DNA of 5,525 bases from Bacillota bacterium (GTDB lineage Bacteria > Bacillota > Clostridia > Oscillospirales > Oscillospiraceae), in NCBI GenBank assembly GCA_023406225.1, contig JAEXWS010000041.1, positions 1 through 5,525 on the forward strand. Reading direction: 5' to 3'. The position numbers were made by a program, and so were the translations under genes. Below, piece after piece: positions 1-4,872 of the stretch. How positions within the stretch are numbered: position 1 is the stretch's first letter; each line of letters begins with the position of its first letter. The notes beneath the pieces were generated by a model, which had not been told where the DNA came from, did not search any database, and was given only the letters and a program-made list of their open reading frames with translations.

Positions 1-214
1 CGTCGATGTGTCCGTCCATCAGCACCCGCTTCCCGGGCCGCCTGCCCCGGACGCAGCCCAAAACGCTGCCGTACTTGTCCACGGTCACGCTGTCAAAGCC
101 GGACGCCTCCATGTGGGACTTCAAAAATGCGGCGATCTCCCGCTCCTGCCCGGAAAGGCTGGGCCGGCGGACCATGTCCCGGCACAGCGCGGTCAGTCTC
201 TCGTCTCTGGTCAT
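1..214 (-). CDS. M20-family metallohydrolase, YgeY-like, 5' part only
   Basis: N-terminal 71 codons of a zinc-dependent M20/ArgE/DapE-type amidohydrolase; the gene runs off the left edge. Seen: an N-terminal helix with RDMVRRPSLSGQE (residues 12-24), the substrate-domain opening typical of the family, then DKYGSVLG (46-53) and MDGHID (66-71). His69 and Asp71 form the HxD metal-binding motif, so the window cuts the gene just after the first zinc ligand. The spacing and the wording DGHIDT-like at this point most resemble the YgeY branch (selenium-metabolism-linked hydrolases), known by family resemblance only; substrate cannot be told. The start is supported by AGGGAGG nine bases upstream (224-230). 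It is divergent from the C26 hydrolase at 305, and both could act on small amide or peptide substrates, which is inference. Family call is firm, subfamily less so. Confidence 0.85.
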   Translation of the reverse strand, partial: MTRDERLTALCRDMVRRPSLSGQEREIAAFLKSHMEASGFDSVTVDKYGSVLGCVRGRRPGKRVLMDGHID

Positions 215-245
215 CTCAAACAGCCTCCCTGTCAATGATAGGAGT

Positions 246-254
246 ATTGTAGCA
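246..254 (-). promoter_or_regulatory. possible extended -10 promoter for the M20 gene
   Basis: On the minus strand this reads TGCTACAAT, an extended -10 element (TGn plus TACAAT, 5 of 6 to consensus), 32 bases upstream of the M20 start. No convincing -35 box lies 16-18 bases further upstream, as is tolerated for extended -10 promoters. Judged by eye only. Confidence 0.35.
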
Positions 255-260
255 CAGCGC

Positions 261-273
261 GGCATAGAATGCC
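261..273. repeat. short inverted repeat between divergent genes
   Basis: GGCAT-aga-ATGCC, 5-bp arms with a 3-base centre, sits midway between the divergent M20 and C26 genes. A TAGAAT sequence (265-270), a possible plus-strand -10, overlaps it. It could be an operator but is short enough to arise by chance. Confidence 0.2.
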
Positions 274-304
274 ATGGCAAACAACGGGACCGGGAGGAAT
301 TTTT

Positions 305-946
305 ATGATGCCGCGTGTCATGATCTGGGGAGACGAAAAGCGTTATGTCAACTATATAGATGCGGTGCGGGCCGCTGGCGGAGAGGCGCTCTGCACCTGG
401 GACCCCGCCCGGGCGGAGCAGTGCGCCGCCCTGCTGCTGCCGGGCGGCGGGGACCTGGAGCCCTGGCGGTACGGCCGGGAGAACACGGCCTCATGGGACC
501 TGGAGCCGGACCGGGACGCGGCGGAGCTTGACCTGCTGGACCGCTTCACCGCCGCGAAAAAGCCGGTGCTGGGGATATGCCGGGGCCTCCAGACCATCAA
601 CGTTTTCTTCGGAGGCACGCTGCTCCAGGACCTGCCCGGGCACAGCGCCGCCGCGGGGATCGACCGCCTCCACGCCGTCCGGGCGGCGGAGGGGACCATG
701 GGCGGCCTGTGGGGCGGGCGCCCCATCGTCAACAGCGCCCACCACCAGGCGGCGGACCGTCTGGGCGTGGGGCTTTCGGCCGTCCAGTGGACGGCGGACG
801 GCGTGGTGGAGGCGCTGTGCCACAGGGAATTGCCTCTGTGGGCGGTCCAGTGGCACCCCGAGCGGCTCCGGGGCGCGTTCGCCAAAAAGGGCGCGGCGGA
901 CGGCGGGCGGCTGTTCCGGGCGTTCCTGTCCCTCTGCGCGTTCTGA
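305..946 (+). CDS. class-I glutamine amidotransferase-like hydrolase (peptidase C26, PuuD-like)
   Basis: 213-residue cytoplasmic protein of the gamma-glutamyl hydrolase / PuuD group, which cleaves gamma-glutamyl amides such as gamma-glutamyl-GABA. Seen: LLLPGGGDLEPWRYG (residues 43-57, oxyanion/glycine loop), GICRG (90-94) with nucleophile Cys92, the GGTLLQDLPGH motif (103-113), NSAHHQA (143-149) typical of the C26 branch, and QWHPE (182-186) giving His184 and Glu186, so the Cys-His-Glu triad is complete. The start at 305 is chosen because GGAGG (293-297) lies 7 bases upstream; an in-frame ATG at 269 has no such site. It is somewhat shorter than the usual 230-250 residues, mainly from a compact stretch between the DLPG and NSAHH motifs, not from loss of active-site residues. 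Divergent from the M20 hydrolase. Exact substrate unknown; a general amidotransferase subunit is unlikely because no synthetase partner is adjacent. Confidence 0.88.
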   Translation: MMPRVMIWGDEKRYVNYIDAVRAAGGEALCTWDPARAEQCAALLLPGGGDLEPWRYGRENTASWDLEPDRDAAELDLLDRFTAAKKPVLGICRGLQTINVFFGGTLLQDLPGHSAAAGIDRLHAVRAAEGTMGGLWGGRPIVNSAHHQAADRLGVGLSAVQWTADGVVEALCHRELPLWAVQWHPERLRGAFAKKGAADGGRLFRAFLSLCAF

Positions 947-986
947 GGAGAAAAGCAAATTTTTGCAAAGAAACCGCGTTTCATGC

Positions 987-1015
987 TTGACACGATTTTG
1001 CTTTCATGGTATCAT
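987..1015 (+). promoter_or_regulatory. sigma-A promoter of the tRNA operon
   Basis: TTGACA (987-992, perfect -35), exactly 17 bases of spacer, then TATCAT (1010-1015, -10). It starts 41 bases after the C26 stop and ends 32 bases before the first tRNA, so transcription would begin at about 1022. This is the strongest promoter visible in the window, as expected for stable RNA. Confidence 0.85.
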
Positions 1016-1047
1016 ATCCAAGCTGACGATTTCCACGGAGGGCAAAC

Positions 1048-1122
1048 GCAGGTGTAGCACAATGGTTAGGGCACCAGCCTTCCAAGCTGGGGATGCGAGT
1101 TCGATTCTCGTCACCTGCTCCA
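1048..1122 (+). tRNA. tRNA-Gly(TCC)
   Basis: Complete cloverleaf. Acceptor GCAGGTG pairs with CACCTGC (1112-1118), discriminator T1119, and CCA encoded at 1120-1122. The anticodon stem CCAGC/GCTGG closes the loop CTTCCAA with anticodon TCC at 1081-1083. The T-loop is TTCGATT. First gene of the cluster; only 5 bases separate it from the next tRNA, so they are surely co-transcribed and processed. Confidence 0.97.
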
Positions 1123-1127
1123 AATTC

Positions 1128-1204
1128 GCGCCAGTAGCTCAGCTGGATAGAGCAACTGCCTTCTAAGCAGTAGGCCAGGGGTTCGAGTCCCTTCTGGCGT
1201 ACCA
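1128..1204 (+). tRNA. tRNA-Arg(TCT)
   Basis: Cloverleaf with anticodon stem ACTGC/GCAGT, loop CTTCTAA and anticodon TCT at 1162-1164. The T-arm is closed with one G.U pair, discriminator is A1201, and CCA is encoded at 1202-1204. The acceptor GCGCCAG pairs with CTGGCGT, so the terminal pair is G1.U72, a wobble in place of the usual G-C. This is unusual but need not be inactivating. Confidence 0.96.
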
Positions 1205-1248
1205 GCCCTTCCTGGAGCGGATGTCAGCCAAAGGTTTTTTGATATGTG

Positions 1249-1325
<77 letters not shown>

Positions 1326-1329
1326 GACA

Positions 1330-1364
1330 AAACAGGGGACCGGGGCAGCCCCGGTCCCCTGTTT
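1330..1364 (+). terminator. perfect 16-bp hairpin inside the tRNA operon
   Basis: Left arm 1330-1345 and right arm 1349-1364 are perfectly complementary over 16 bp around a 3-base loop (CAG), rich in G-C. Only TTT, then CCTTCC, follows, so it is a poor intrinsic terminator but a very stable structure. It begins 4 bases after the CCA of tRNA-His and ends 10 bases before tRNA-Gln. It may cause partial termination, lowering Gln and Lys relative to Gly, Arg and His, or may act as a processing or stability element. Confidence 0.5.
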
Positions 1365-1374
1365 CCTTCCGCAT

Positions 1375-1449
1375 TGGGGCGTCGCCAAGTGGTAAGGCAA
1401 GGGACTTTGACTCCCTCATCCGCTGGTTCGAGTCCAGCCGTCCCAGCCA
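1375..1449 (+). tRNA. tRNA-Gln(TTG)
   Basis: Acceptor TGGGGCG pairs with CGTCCCA (one G5.U68 wobble), discriminator G1446, CCA encoded at 1447-1449. Anticodon stem AGGGA/TCCCT with loop CTTTGAC, anticodon TTG at 1407-1409. The U1-A72 terminal pair is the usual glutamine identity feature. A small hairpin (CCGTC/GACGG, 1460-1474) lies in the spacer before tRNA-Lys. Confidence 0.97.
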
Positions 1450-1479
1450 TTTTTTCATCCCGTCGGCATGACGGCACAC

Positions 1480-1555
1480 GATCCGGTAGCTCAGCCGGCA
1501 GAGCAACTGCCTTTTAAGCAGTGGGTCCGGGGTTCGAATCCCCGCCGGGTCACCA
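1480..1555 (+). tRNA. tRNA-Lys(TTT)
   Basis: Acceptor GATCCGG pairs with CCGGGTC (one U3.G70 wobble), discriminator A1552, CCA encoded at 1553-1555. Anticodon stem ACTGC/GCAGT, loop CTTTTAA, anticodon TTT at 1513-1515. T-arm with TTCGAAT loop (1532-1538 region). Last gene of the cluster. Its 3' half is a plausible phage attachment core because phage-type genes begin downstream. Confidence 0.97.
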
Positions 1556-1556
1556 A

Positions 1557-1595
1557 AAAAGAAGCCTTGATAATTCAGGGCTTCTTTTATTTTTT
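1557..1595 (+). terminator. intrinsic terminator of the tRNA operon
   Basis: Arms 1557-1570 and 1575-1588 form a 14-bp stem (one G.U) with a TAAT loop, core GAAGCC/GGCTTC, followed by ATTTTTT. It begins just after the CCA of tRNA-Lys. The A-run on its left side means it could also stop minus-strand transcription. Confidence 0.9.
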
Positions 1596-1660
1596 CTTAG
1601 AGCCGCAATGCATTGACCTGTTGTTGGGTTTAGTATCATTGCGCTTTACCTAAAGAAAGC

Positions 1661-1702
1661 AATTGCACACAACAGCAAAAATTGCACACGAATTTACACA
1701 CG
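1661..1702. repeat. three iterated ACAC-type direct repeats
   Basis: AATTGCACAC occurs at 1661-1670 and again at 1680-1689, and a variant ATTTACACAC (8 of 10) at 1692-1701. On the minus strand the last two read as a tandem 12-mer beginning TCGTGTG. They lie in the AT-rich 147-base stretch between the tRNA terminator and SRAP. This is the size and placement of recombinase arm-type sites, but it could be a regulatory array or chance. Confidence 0.5.
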
Positions 1703-1735
1703 AAAACGGCTCTTGGGAATCTCCCCAAGGGCCGT
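1702..1735 (-). terminator. intrinsic terminator of the SRAP gene
   Basis: Twelve-base arms 1706-1717 and 1724-1735 pair fully with one G.U, core ACGGC...GCCGT, around a 6-base loop. In the minus direction the stem is followed by TTTTCG. It begins 7 bases after the SRAP stop codon. In the plus direction there is no T-run, so it serves the minus strand. Confidence 0.8.
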
Positions 1736-1742
1736 ACATCAT

Positions 1743-2309
1743 TCAATCTACTTTTGCTATAAGCTCCGGCGGCACCCGGTGCAATATCTCCGTTGCCTGC
1801 CCGCTGTCCCGCACCCACGCCTCCAACTCTTCCCTTCTCAGCACCACCGGCATGCGGTCATGGATACCCTCCATGGAGGTGTTGGCCGCCGTGGTCAGGA
1901 TCACGCACTTCCGCTCCCCCGCGAAGTCGTTCCAAAGCCCCGCCAGATACAGCGCCCGAGTCTCTGGCAGATTGAAGCGGTATTTCCTCTTCTTTCCGTC
2001 TTCGCCCGGCCCCCACTCATAAAAGCCCGTGGTGGGAAACACGCATCGGCGCTCCATCACTGACCTGCGAAACATCGGCCGGTCCAGCGCCGTCTCGCTG
2101 CGGGCGTTGATGATCTGCCCGCTCTTCCCCTGGAACCGTGGGAATCCCCAGAACGCCGCCTCCGGGACGATCTCCTCCCCCGCCTCCATCAGCACCGGCA
2201 CCTGGTTCGTGGGATAGACTTCCCCTGTCTTGATTCGGTCCTCCACCGCCCGCACGATGCTGGCAATTTCTTGGCTATCTTCCGGGAATAAACTGTACCG
2301 TCCGCACAT
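1743..2309 (-). CDS. yedK: SOS response-associated peptidase (SRAP/HMCES family)
   Basis: 188-residue SRAP protein. The family recognises abasic sites in single-stranded DNA and bonds to them covalently through Cys2, forming a stable thiazolidine crosslink that protects the site from strand breakage and error-prone bypass. Seen: MCGRYS at the N-terminus (Cys2 exposed after Met removal), NARSE (68-72, Asn68), FYEW (96-99, Glu98) and HDRMP (150-154, His150), so all catalytic and DNA-binding positions known for YedK/HMCES are present. The start at 2309 is fixed by the need for Cys2 and by AGGAGGAT (2317-2324, minus strand), 7-8 bases upstream; an upstream in-frame ATG at 2369 would bury Cys2. 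Length fits a compact bacterial form (about 190-220). Divergent from the Y-family polymerase with a LexA box between, so damage induction is likely. Own terminator downstream. Confidence 0.95.
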   Translation of the reverse strand: MCGRYSLFPEDSQEIASIVRAVEDRIKTGEVYPTNQVPVLMEAGEEIVPEAAFWGFPRFQGKSGQIINARSETALDRPMFRRSVMERRCVFPTTGFYEWGPGEDGKKRKYRFNLPETRALYLAGLWNDFAGERKCVILTTAANTSMEGIHDRMPVVLRREELEAWVRDSGQATEILHRVPPELIAKVD

Positions 2310-2382
2310 TGGCAAAATCCTCCTCAAATTCCAGACTTTGTTCGTGGAATTGTGCTGGGTCAGCCGCATATACTGTCATTAT

Positions 2383-2396
2383 CGAACAAAAGTTCT
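2383..2396. promoter_or_regulatory. LexA (SOS) box
   Basis: CGAACAAAAGTTCT matches the Gram-positive LexA/DinR consensus CGAAC-N4-GTTCG at 9 of 10 fixed positions. It lies 10 bases upstream of the polymerase ATG and 73 bases upstream of the SRAP ATG. A TATACT (2369-2374, plus) could be the polymerase -10, which would put the box at the start of transcription. On the minus strand GATAAT (2378-2383) abuts the box, placing it between -10 and -35 of a possible SRAP promoter. Neither promoter has a clear -35. One box could therefore repress both genes. Confidence 0.85.
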
Positions 2397-2406
2397 GGTG
2401 GTGATT

Positions 2407-3657
2407 ATGCGGACGATCCTGCACAGTGATATGAATAATTTCTACGCCAGCGTGGAGTGCCTGTACGATCCCTCTCTGCGGGAGAAGCCCGTGGTGGTAG
2501 CAGGCGACGAGGAGGCGCGCCACGGCATCGTTCTGGCGAAGAACTACGAGGCCAAGCGGTACGGTATCTATACCGGCCAGACCCTCTGGGAGGCCCGCCG
2601 CCTCTGTCCAGAGGCCGTCTTTGTCCCCGCCCACTATGACCGCTATCTGGAATACTCAGCCCTGGCCCGGGATATCTACGTCTCCTATACGGACCAGGTG
2701 GAACCCTTCGGCCTGGACGAATGCTGGCTGGATGTGACGGGCAGCGGCAGCCTCTTCGGAGACGGAAAAAACATAGCGGACAGCATCCGCGGGCGTATCA
2801 AAAAAGAGCTGGGATTGACGGTCTCCGTCGGCGTGTCCTTTAACAAAGTATTCGCCAAACTGGGCAGCGATATGAAAAAGCCAGACGCCACAACGGTCAT
2901 TGGATCAGCAGACTATCAGGCGAAAATATGGAGCCTGCCTGTCAGCGACCTCTTGTACGTTGGCCCCGCCACCACCAGAAAGCTGAACGGCTACGGCATC
3001 CGCACCATCGGAGACCTTGCCCTGAGCGACCCGGACATGCTGCGGCACGGTCTCGGGAAAGTGGGCGTCATGCTGTGGGCTTTTGCAAACGGGCAGGACA
3101 GCTCCGGTGTTTCCCCCTACTATGCCGCGCCACCCGTCAAGACCATCGGCAACAGCACCACGGCTCCCCGGGACCTGAAGACGGACGATGATGTGAAAAT
3201 CACCCTGTACGCGCTGGGAGAGAGCGTGGCGGCCCGCCTGCGGGCGCAGCGGAGCGTCTGCTCCACGGTGCAGCTCGGTGTCCGTGACACTTCCCTGGTC
3301 TGGTACGAGCGGCAGACAAAGCTCTATCGGCCCACCAACAGCTCCACGGAGATCGTGGACGCGGCGCTTAAGCTCTACTTCGCCAACCGCCCGGAGCGTC
3401 CGGTGCGCAGCCTATCCATCAAAGCGGCCGGACTCAGTCTGGAGGACGAGGCTCCACAATTCTCTCTGTTCTCAGAGGACAACCGCGCCCAGCGGCGCAT
3501 GGACTTGGAGCGGACCGTGGACCGCATACGCGGGAAATATGGCTACACCAGCATCCGGCGGGGGATCATGCTGCTGGACTCTAAACTGGACCTGGATGCC
3601 ATGCGGGACCATGTGGTGCATCCCATCGGATTCTTGGGAACGGTTGGCAGGGAATAA
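2407..3657 (+). CDS. dinB: Y-family translesion DNA polymerase (DinB/Pol IV-UmuC type)
   Basis: 416-residue error-prone polymerase that extends primers past damaged template bases. Seen: LHSDMNNFYASVE (residues 5-17) with metal ligand Asp8 and steric-gate Tyr13; AKNYEAKRYGI (44-54) nucleotide-binding fingers; FGLDECWLDVTGS (101-113) with catalytic Asp104 and Glu105; VGVSFNKVFAKLGSDMKKP, thumb-proximal; VGPATTRKLNGYGIRTIGDLA from 185, the helix-hairpin-helix; a C-terminal little-finger domain; and QFSLF (351-355), a sliding-clamp binding motif. All catalytic residues are intact. The start at 2407 is chosen because the Y-family N-terminus aligns there; GTG at 2401 is possible, and the only ribosome-site-like stretch is a weak GGTGGTG just upstream. 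Length fits the longer Gram-positive form. Divergent from SRAP under a shared LexA box. No terminator is visible before the convergent membrane gene 9 bases downstream. Confidence 0.95.
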   Translation: MRTILHSDMNNFYASVECLYDPSLREKPVVVAGDEEARHGIVLAKNYEAKRYGIYTGQTLWEARRLCPEAVFVPAHYDRYLEYSALARDIYVSYTDQVEPFGLDECWLDVTGSGSLFGDGKNIADSIRGRIKKELGLTVSVGVSFNKVFAKLGSDMKKPDATTVIGSADYQAKIWSLPVSDLLYVGPATTRKLNGYGIRTIGDLALSDPDMLRHGLGKVGVMLWAFANGQDSSGVSPYYAAPPVKTIGNSTTAPRDLKTDDDVKITLYALGESVAARLRAQRSVCSTVQLGVRDTSLVWYERQTKLYRPTNSSTEIVDAALKLYFANRPERPVRSLSIKAAGLSLEDEAPQFSLFSEDNRAQRRMDLERTVDRIRGKYGYTSIRRGIMLLDSKLDLDAMRDHVVHPIGFLGTVGRE

Positions 3658-3666
3658 AATGTCTAG

Positions 3667-4071
3667 TCATTGGTTAACAGAAACAATGGATATAATGAGC
3701 GCTGTCATTGATACAATTGCAGAGAAAAATCCAACGATATAGTTTCTATCGGTAATTTTATTAATGTCTTTTCCTAAAATAATTGCTCCTATTCCGTAAA
3801 CCAGTACAATAATCATCATGGAAGCGATTACGTAACCAGGGTATTTATCCGGCTCTTTGATAAGGATAACAATACAGCATATTGCAAGAAAAATCAGTGT
3901 AGCGCCCAGAACATAAAAAAGTACCATCATAAAGTTTTTTAGAAACGCACTCGTTGACTCAATATTATTTGCTTCCTTTTGCGCCTTGACAATTTCCTGT
4001 GCCAATCTTTCATAATCAAGCTCCGCCTTGACTGTAATATTTTGATTTTTTAAGGCACCTCGTTTAGACAT
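3667..4071 (-). CDS. small three-helix membrane protein, function unknown
   Basis: 134-residue protein, not recognised as a named family. Layout: a polar N-terminal part with LDYERLAQEIVKAQKEA (residues 18-34), probably an amphipathic cytoplasmic helix, then three hydrophobic segments at about 46-71, 79-99 and 111-132, with KEPDKYP and GKDINKITDRN loops between. From memory, short proteins with a DYxxLAxAIVKAQ stretch followed by membrane helices recur as hypotheticals in clostridial mobile elements; this is an impression, not a search. The gene is clearly more AT-rich than everything around it and has its own promoter and AGAAGG site (4079-4084, 7 bases before ATG). It is set apart from the late operon by the terminator at 4149-4186, a position and build typical of a prophage 'moron'. 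Roles such as superinfection exclusion or other lysogenic conversion are guesses. Confidence 0.8.
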   Translation of the reverse strand: MSKRGALKNQNITVKAELDYERLAQEIVKAQKEANNIESTSAFLKNFMMVLFYVLGATLIFLAICCIVILIKEPDKYPGYVIASMMIIVLVYGIGAIILGKDINKITDRNYIVGFFSAIVSMTALIISIVSVNQ

Positions 4072-4104
4072 GTTAATACCTTCTTCGACAACTTTTATTT
4101 CAAT

Positions 4105-4133
4105 ATTTTACTATATCTTTTCTCATAACTCAA
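4105..4133 (-). promoter_or_regulatory. sigma-A promoter of the membrane protein gene
   Basis: On the minus strand, TTGAGT (4128-4133), exactly 17 bases of spacer, then TAAAAT (4105-4110). It ends 33 bases upstream of the start codon. The region is AT-rich, which raises the chance of a false match, but spacing and position are right for an autonomous gene. Confidence 0.65.
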
Positions 4134-4148
4134 CAATTACAAAAACAC

Positions 4149-4186
4149 AAAAAAACACCCCCGGAAGCCGCAAAGCCTCCGGGGGT
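4149..4186 (-). terminator. intrinsic terminator of the phage lysis operon
   Basis: Nine-base G-C arms (4157-4165 and 4178-4186, ACCCCCGGA/TCCGGGGGT) around a 12-base loop. In the minus direction they are followed by G then TTTTTTT (4149-4155) and more T-rich sequence. It lies 23 bases after the endolysin stop. In the plus direction TTCTT follows, so weak termination of read-through from the polymerase gene is also possible. Confidence 0.9.
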
Positions 4187-4209
4187 TCTTACTCACATAT
4201 TGGTGTTGG

Positions 4210-4617
4210 TCACCACCGGCCCTTCCCGGCTCGCACGTCCACATGACAGAAAGTGGGGTACACCCCAACGCCGCCCCAGTCCGGCATCAGCGTCTTGGCG
4301 TAGGCCGCGATCTGCTGCGGCGTCACGCCGTTGATGCAGATATCCGCCGCCCTGCCATACTTGTGCTGGCTCCGGGGTGAGCCGCCGTTCCTGGTGTTCC
4401 AAGTTTCTGTCCGATACCCACTGTTGATGGTCACGGGCTTTCCGAAGTGGTCCCGGATGGCCTGGAGCAGCGTCACCAGCTCGTCCGCAATAAACACCGT
4501 GTCCGTTCCGTCATGGCAGGCGAACTCCCGCACCTTGAAATTGGCGCTCAGCGCCTTCCCTCCGGCGAGAGCCAGGGTGTAGGGCATGGCCTTGACGTGA
4601 TCCGCAGGTTTCCTCAT
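4210..4617 (-). CDS. phage endolysin, M15-type zinc peptidase
   Basis: 135-residue peptidoglycan peptidase of the M15 (VanY/D-Ala-D-Ala carboxypeptidase-like, Peptidase_M15_3) group, which cuts wall stem peptides to free progeny phage. Seen: ANFKVREFACHDG (25-37), INSGYRTETWN (64-74), SQHKYGRAAD (83-92) and CHVDV (124-128). His85, Asp92 and His125 form the zinc site. There is no separate wall-binding domain and no signal peptide, so export through the holin is implied. The start at 4617 overlaps the holin stop as ATGA, with GGAGGT (4624-4629) 6 bases upstream inside the holin gene, so translation is probably coupled. A longer in-frame start further upstream would run across the holin and is rejected. 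Length is normal for single-domain members. Confidence 0.92.
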   Translation of the reverse strand: MRKPADHVKAMPYTLALAGGKALSANFKVREFACHDGTDTVFIADELVTLLQAIRDHFGKPVTINSGYRTETWNTRNGGSPRSQHKYGRAADICINGVTPQQIAAYAKTLMPDWGGVGVYPTFCHVDVRAGKGRW

Positions 4618-4814
4618 ACTGTGACCTCCGGCAGTCCCGCCACGCTCGTCAGCAGGGACAACACCCCCGCCAGCGCCGAGGCGGAGGCCACCATGATCCA
4701 GTTGACCTCGCCCAGCACCGCCGCCGTGCCGATGGTCGCCACGGCAGTCTGCGCCACGGTCTTGACCGCCCGGATGCCCGCCGCCTTCCACCACATTTTC
4801 ACATGTCCGCTCAT
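4614..4814 (-). CDS. phage holin, r1t-like
   Basis: 66-residue holin that forms holes in the cytoplasmic membrane at the end of the lytic cycle. Two hydrophobic segments, about residues 17-35 (AVKTVAQTAVATIG...) and 39-60 (WIMVASASALAGVLSLLTSVAG), separated by a short turn with GEVN. The WKAAGIRAVKTVAQT opening and the ALAGVLSLLTS stretch resemble lactococcal phage r1t-type holins. Start supported by AAAGGAG (4822-4828), 7 bases upstream. A second in-frame ATG (Met7, 4794-4796) follows a lysine, making a dual-start holin/antiholin pair conceivable. It overlaps the endolysin by 4 bases. A GC hairpin sits just upstream of its ribosome site. Confidence 0.9.
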   Translation of the reverse strand: MSGHVKMWWKAAGIRAVKTVAQTAVATIGTAAVLGEVNWIMVASASALAGVLSLLTSVAGLPEVTV

Positions 4815-4834
4815 ATTTTCGCTCCTTTCCGCGT

Positions 4835-4861
4835 GCCCCCGGACCGCTCTGGCCCGGGGGC
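4835..4861 (-). promoter_or_regulatory. GC hairpin next to the holin ribosome binding site
   Basis: GCCCCCGG (4835-4842) pairs with CCGGGGGC (4854-4861), plus an inner CC/GG pair beyond one A.C mismatch, with loop GCTCT. In the late transcript it ends only 6 bases before the holin AAAGGAG site. No T-run follows in the minus direction, so it is not a terminator for this operon; it may tune holin translation or protect mRNA. Confidence 0.5.
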
Positions 4862-4872
4862 GTTTCCGTCTC

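Noticed and set aside
352..1166. Several long open frames over the C26 gene in other frames and on the minus strand
   Set aside because: GC-rich coding sequence gives long shadow frames. Their products are Arg/Pro/Gly-rich with no motifs, while the 305-946 frame holds the complete C26 active site and a proper ribosome site.
1229..1240. Tiny hairpin followed by six T between tRNA-Arg and tRNA-His
   Set aside because: The stem has only 4 pairs, one of them G.U, too weak for a terminator and placed inside the operon.
1613..1639. Promoter-like TTGACC and TATCAT on the plus strand after the tRNA terminator
   Set aside because: The spacer is only 15 bases and no plus-strand gene or RNA follows before the SRAP gene on the other strand.
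2331..2344. Second LexA-like half site (GTTCG at 2340-2344) upstream of SRAP
   Set aside because: The opposite half matches only 2 of 5 positions, so it does not form a credible box.
2230..2406. In-frame upstream extension of the Y-family polymerase
   Set aside because: The extension would run across the SRAP start and the LexA box, and the family N-terminus (metal ligand near residue 8) aligns with the start at 2407.
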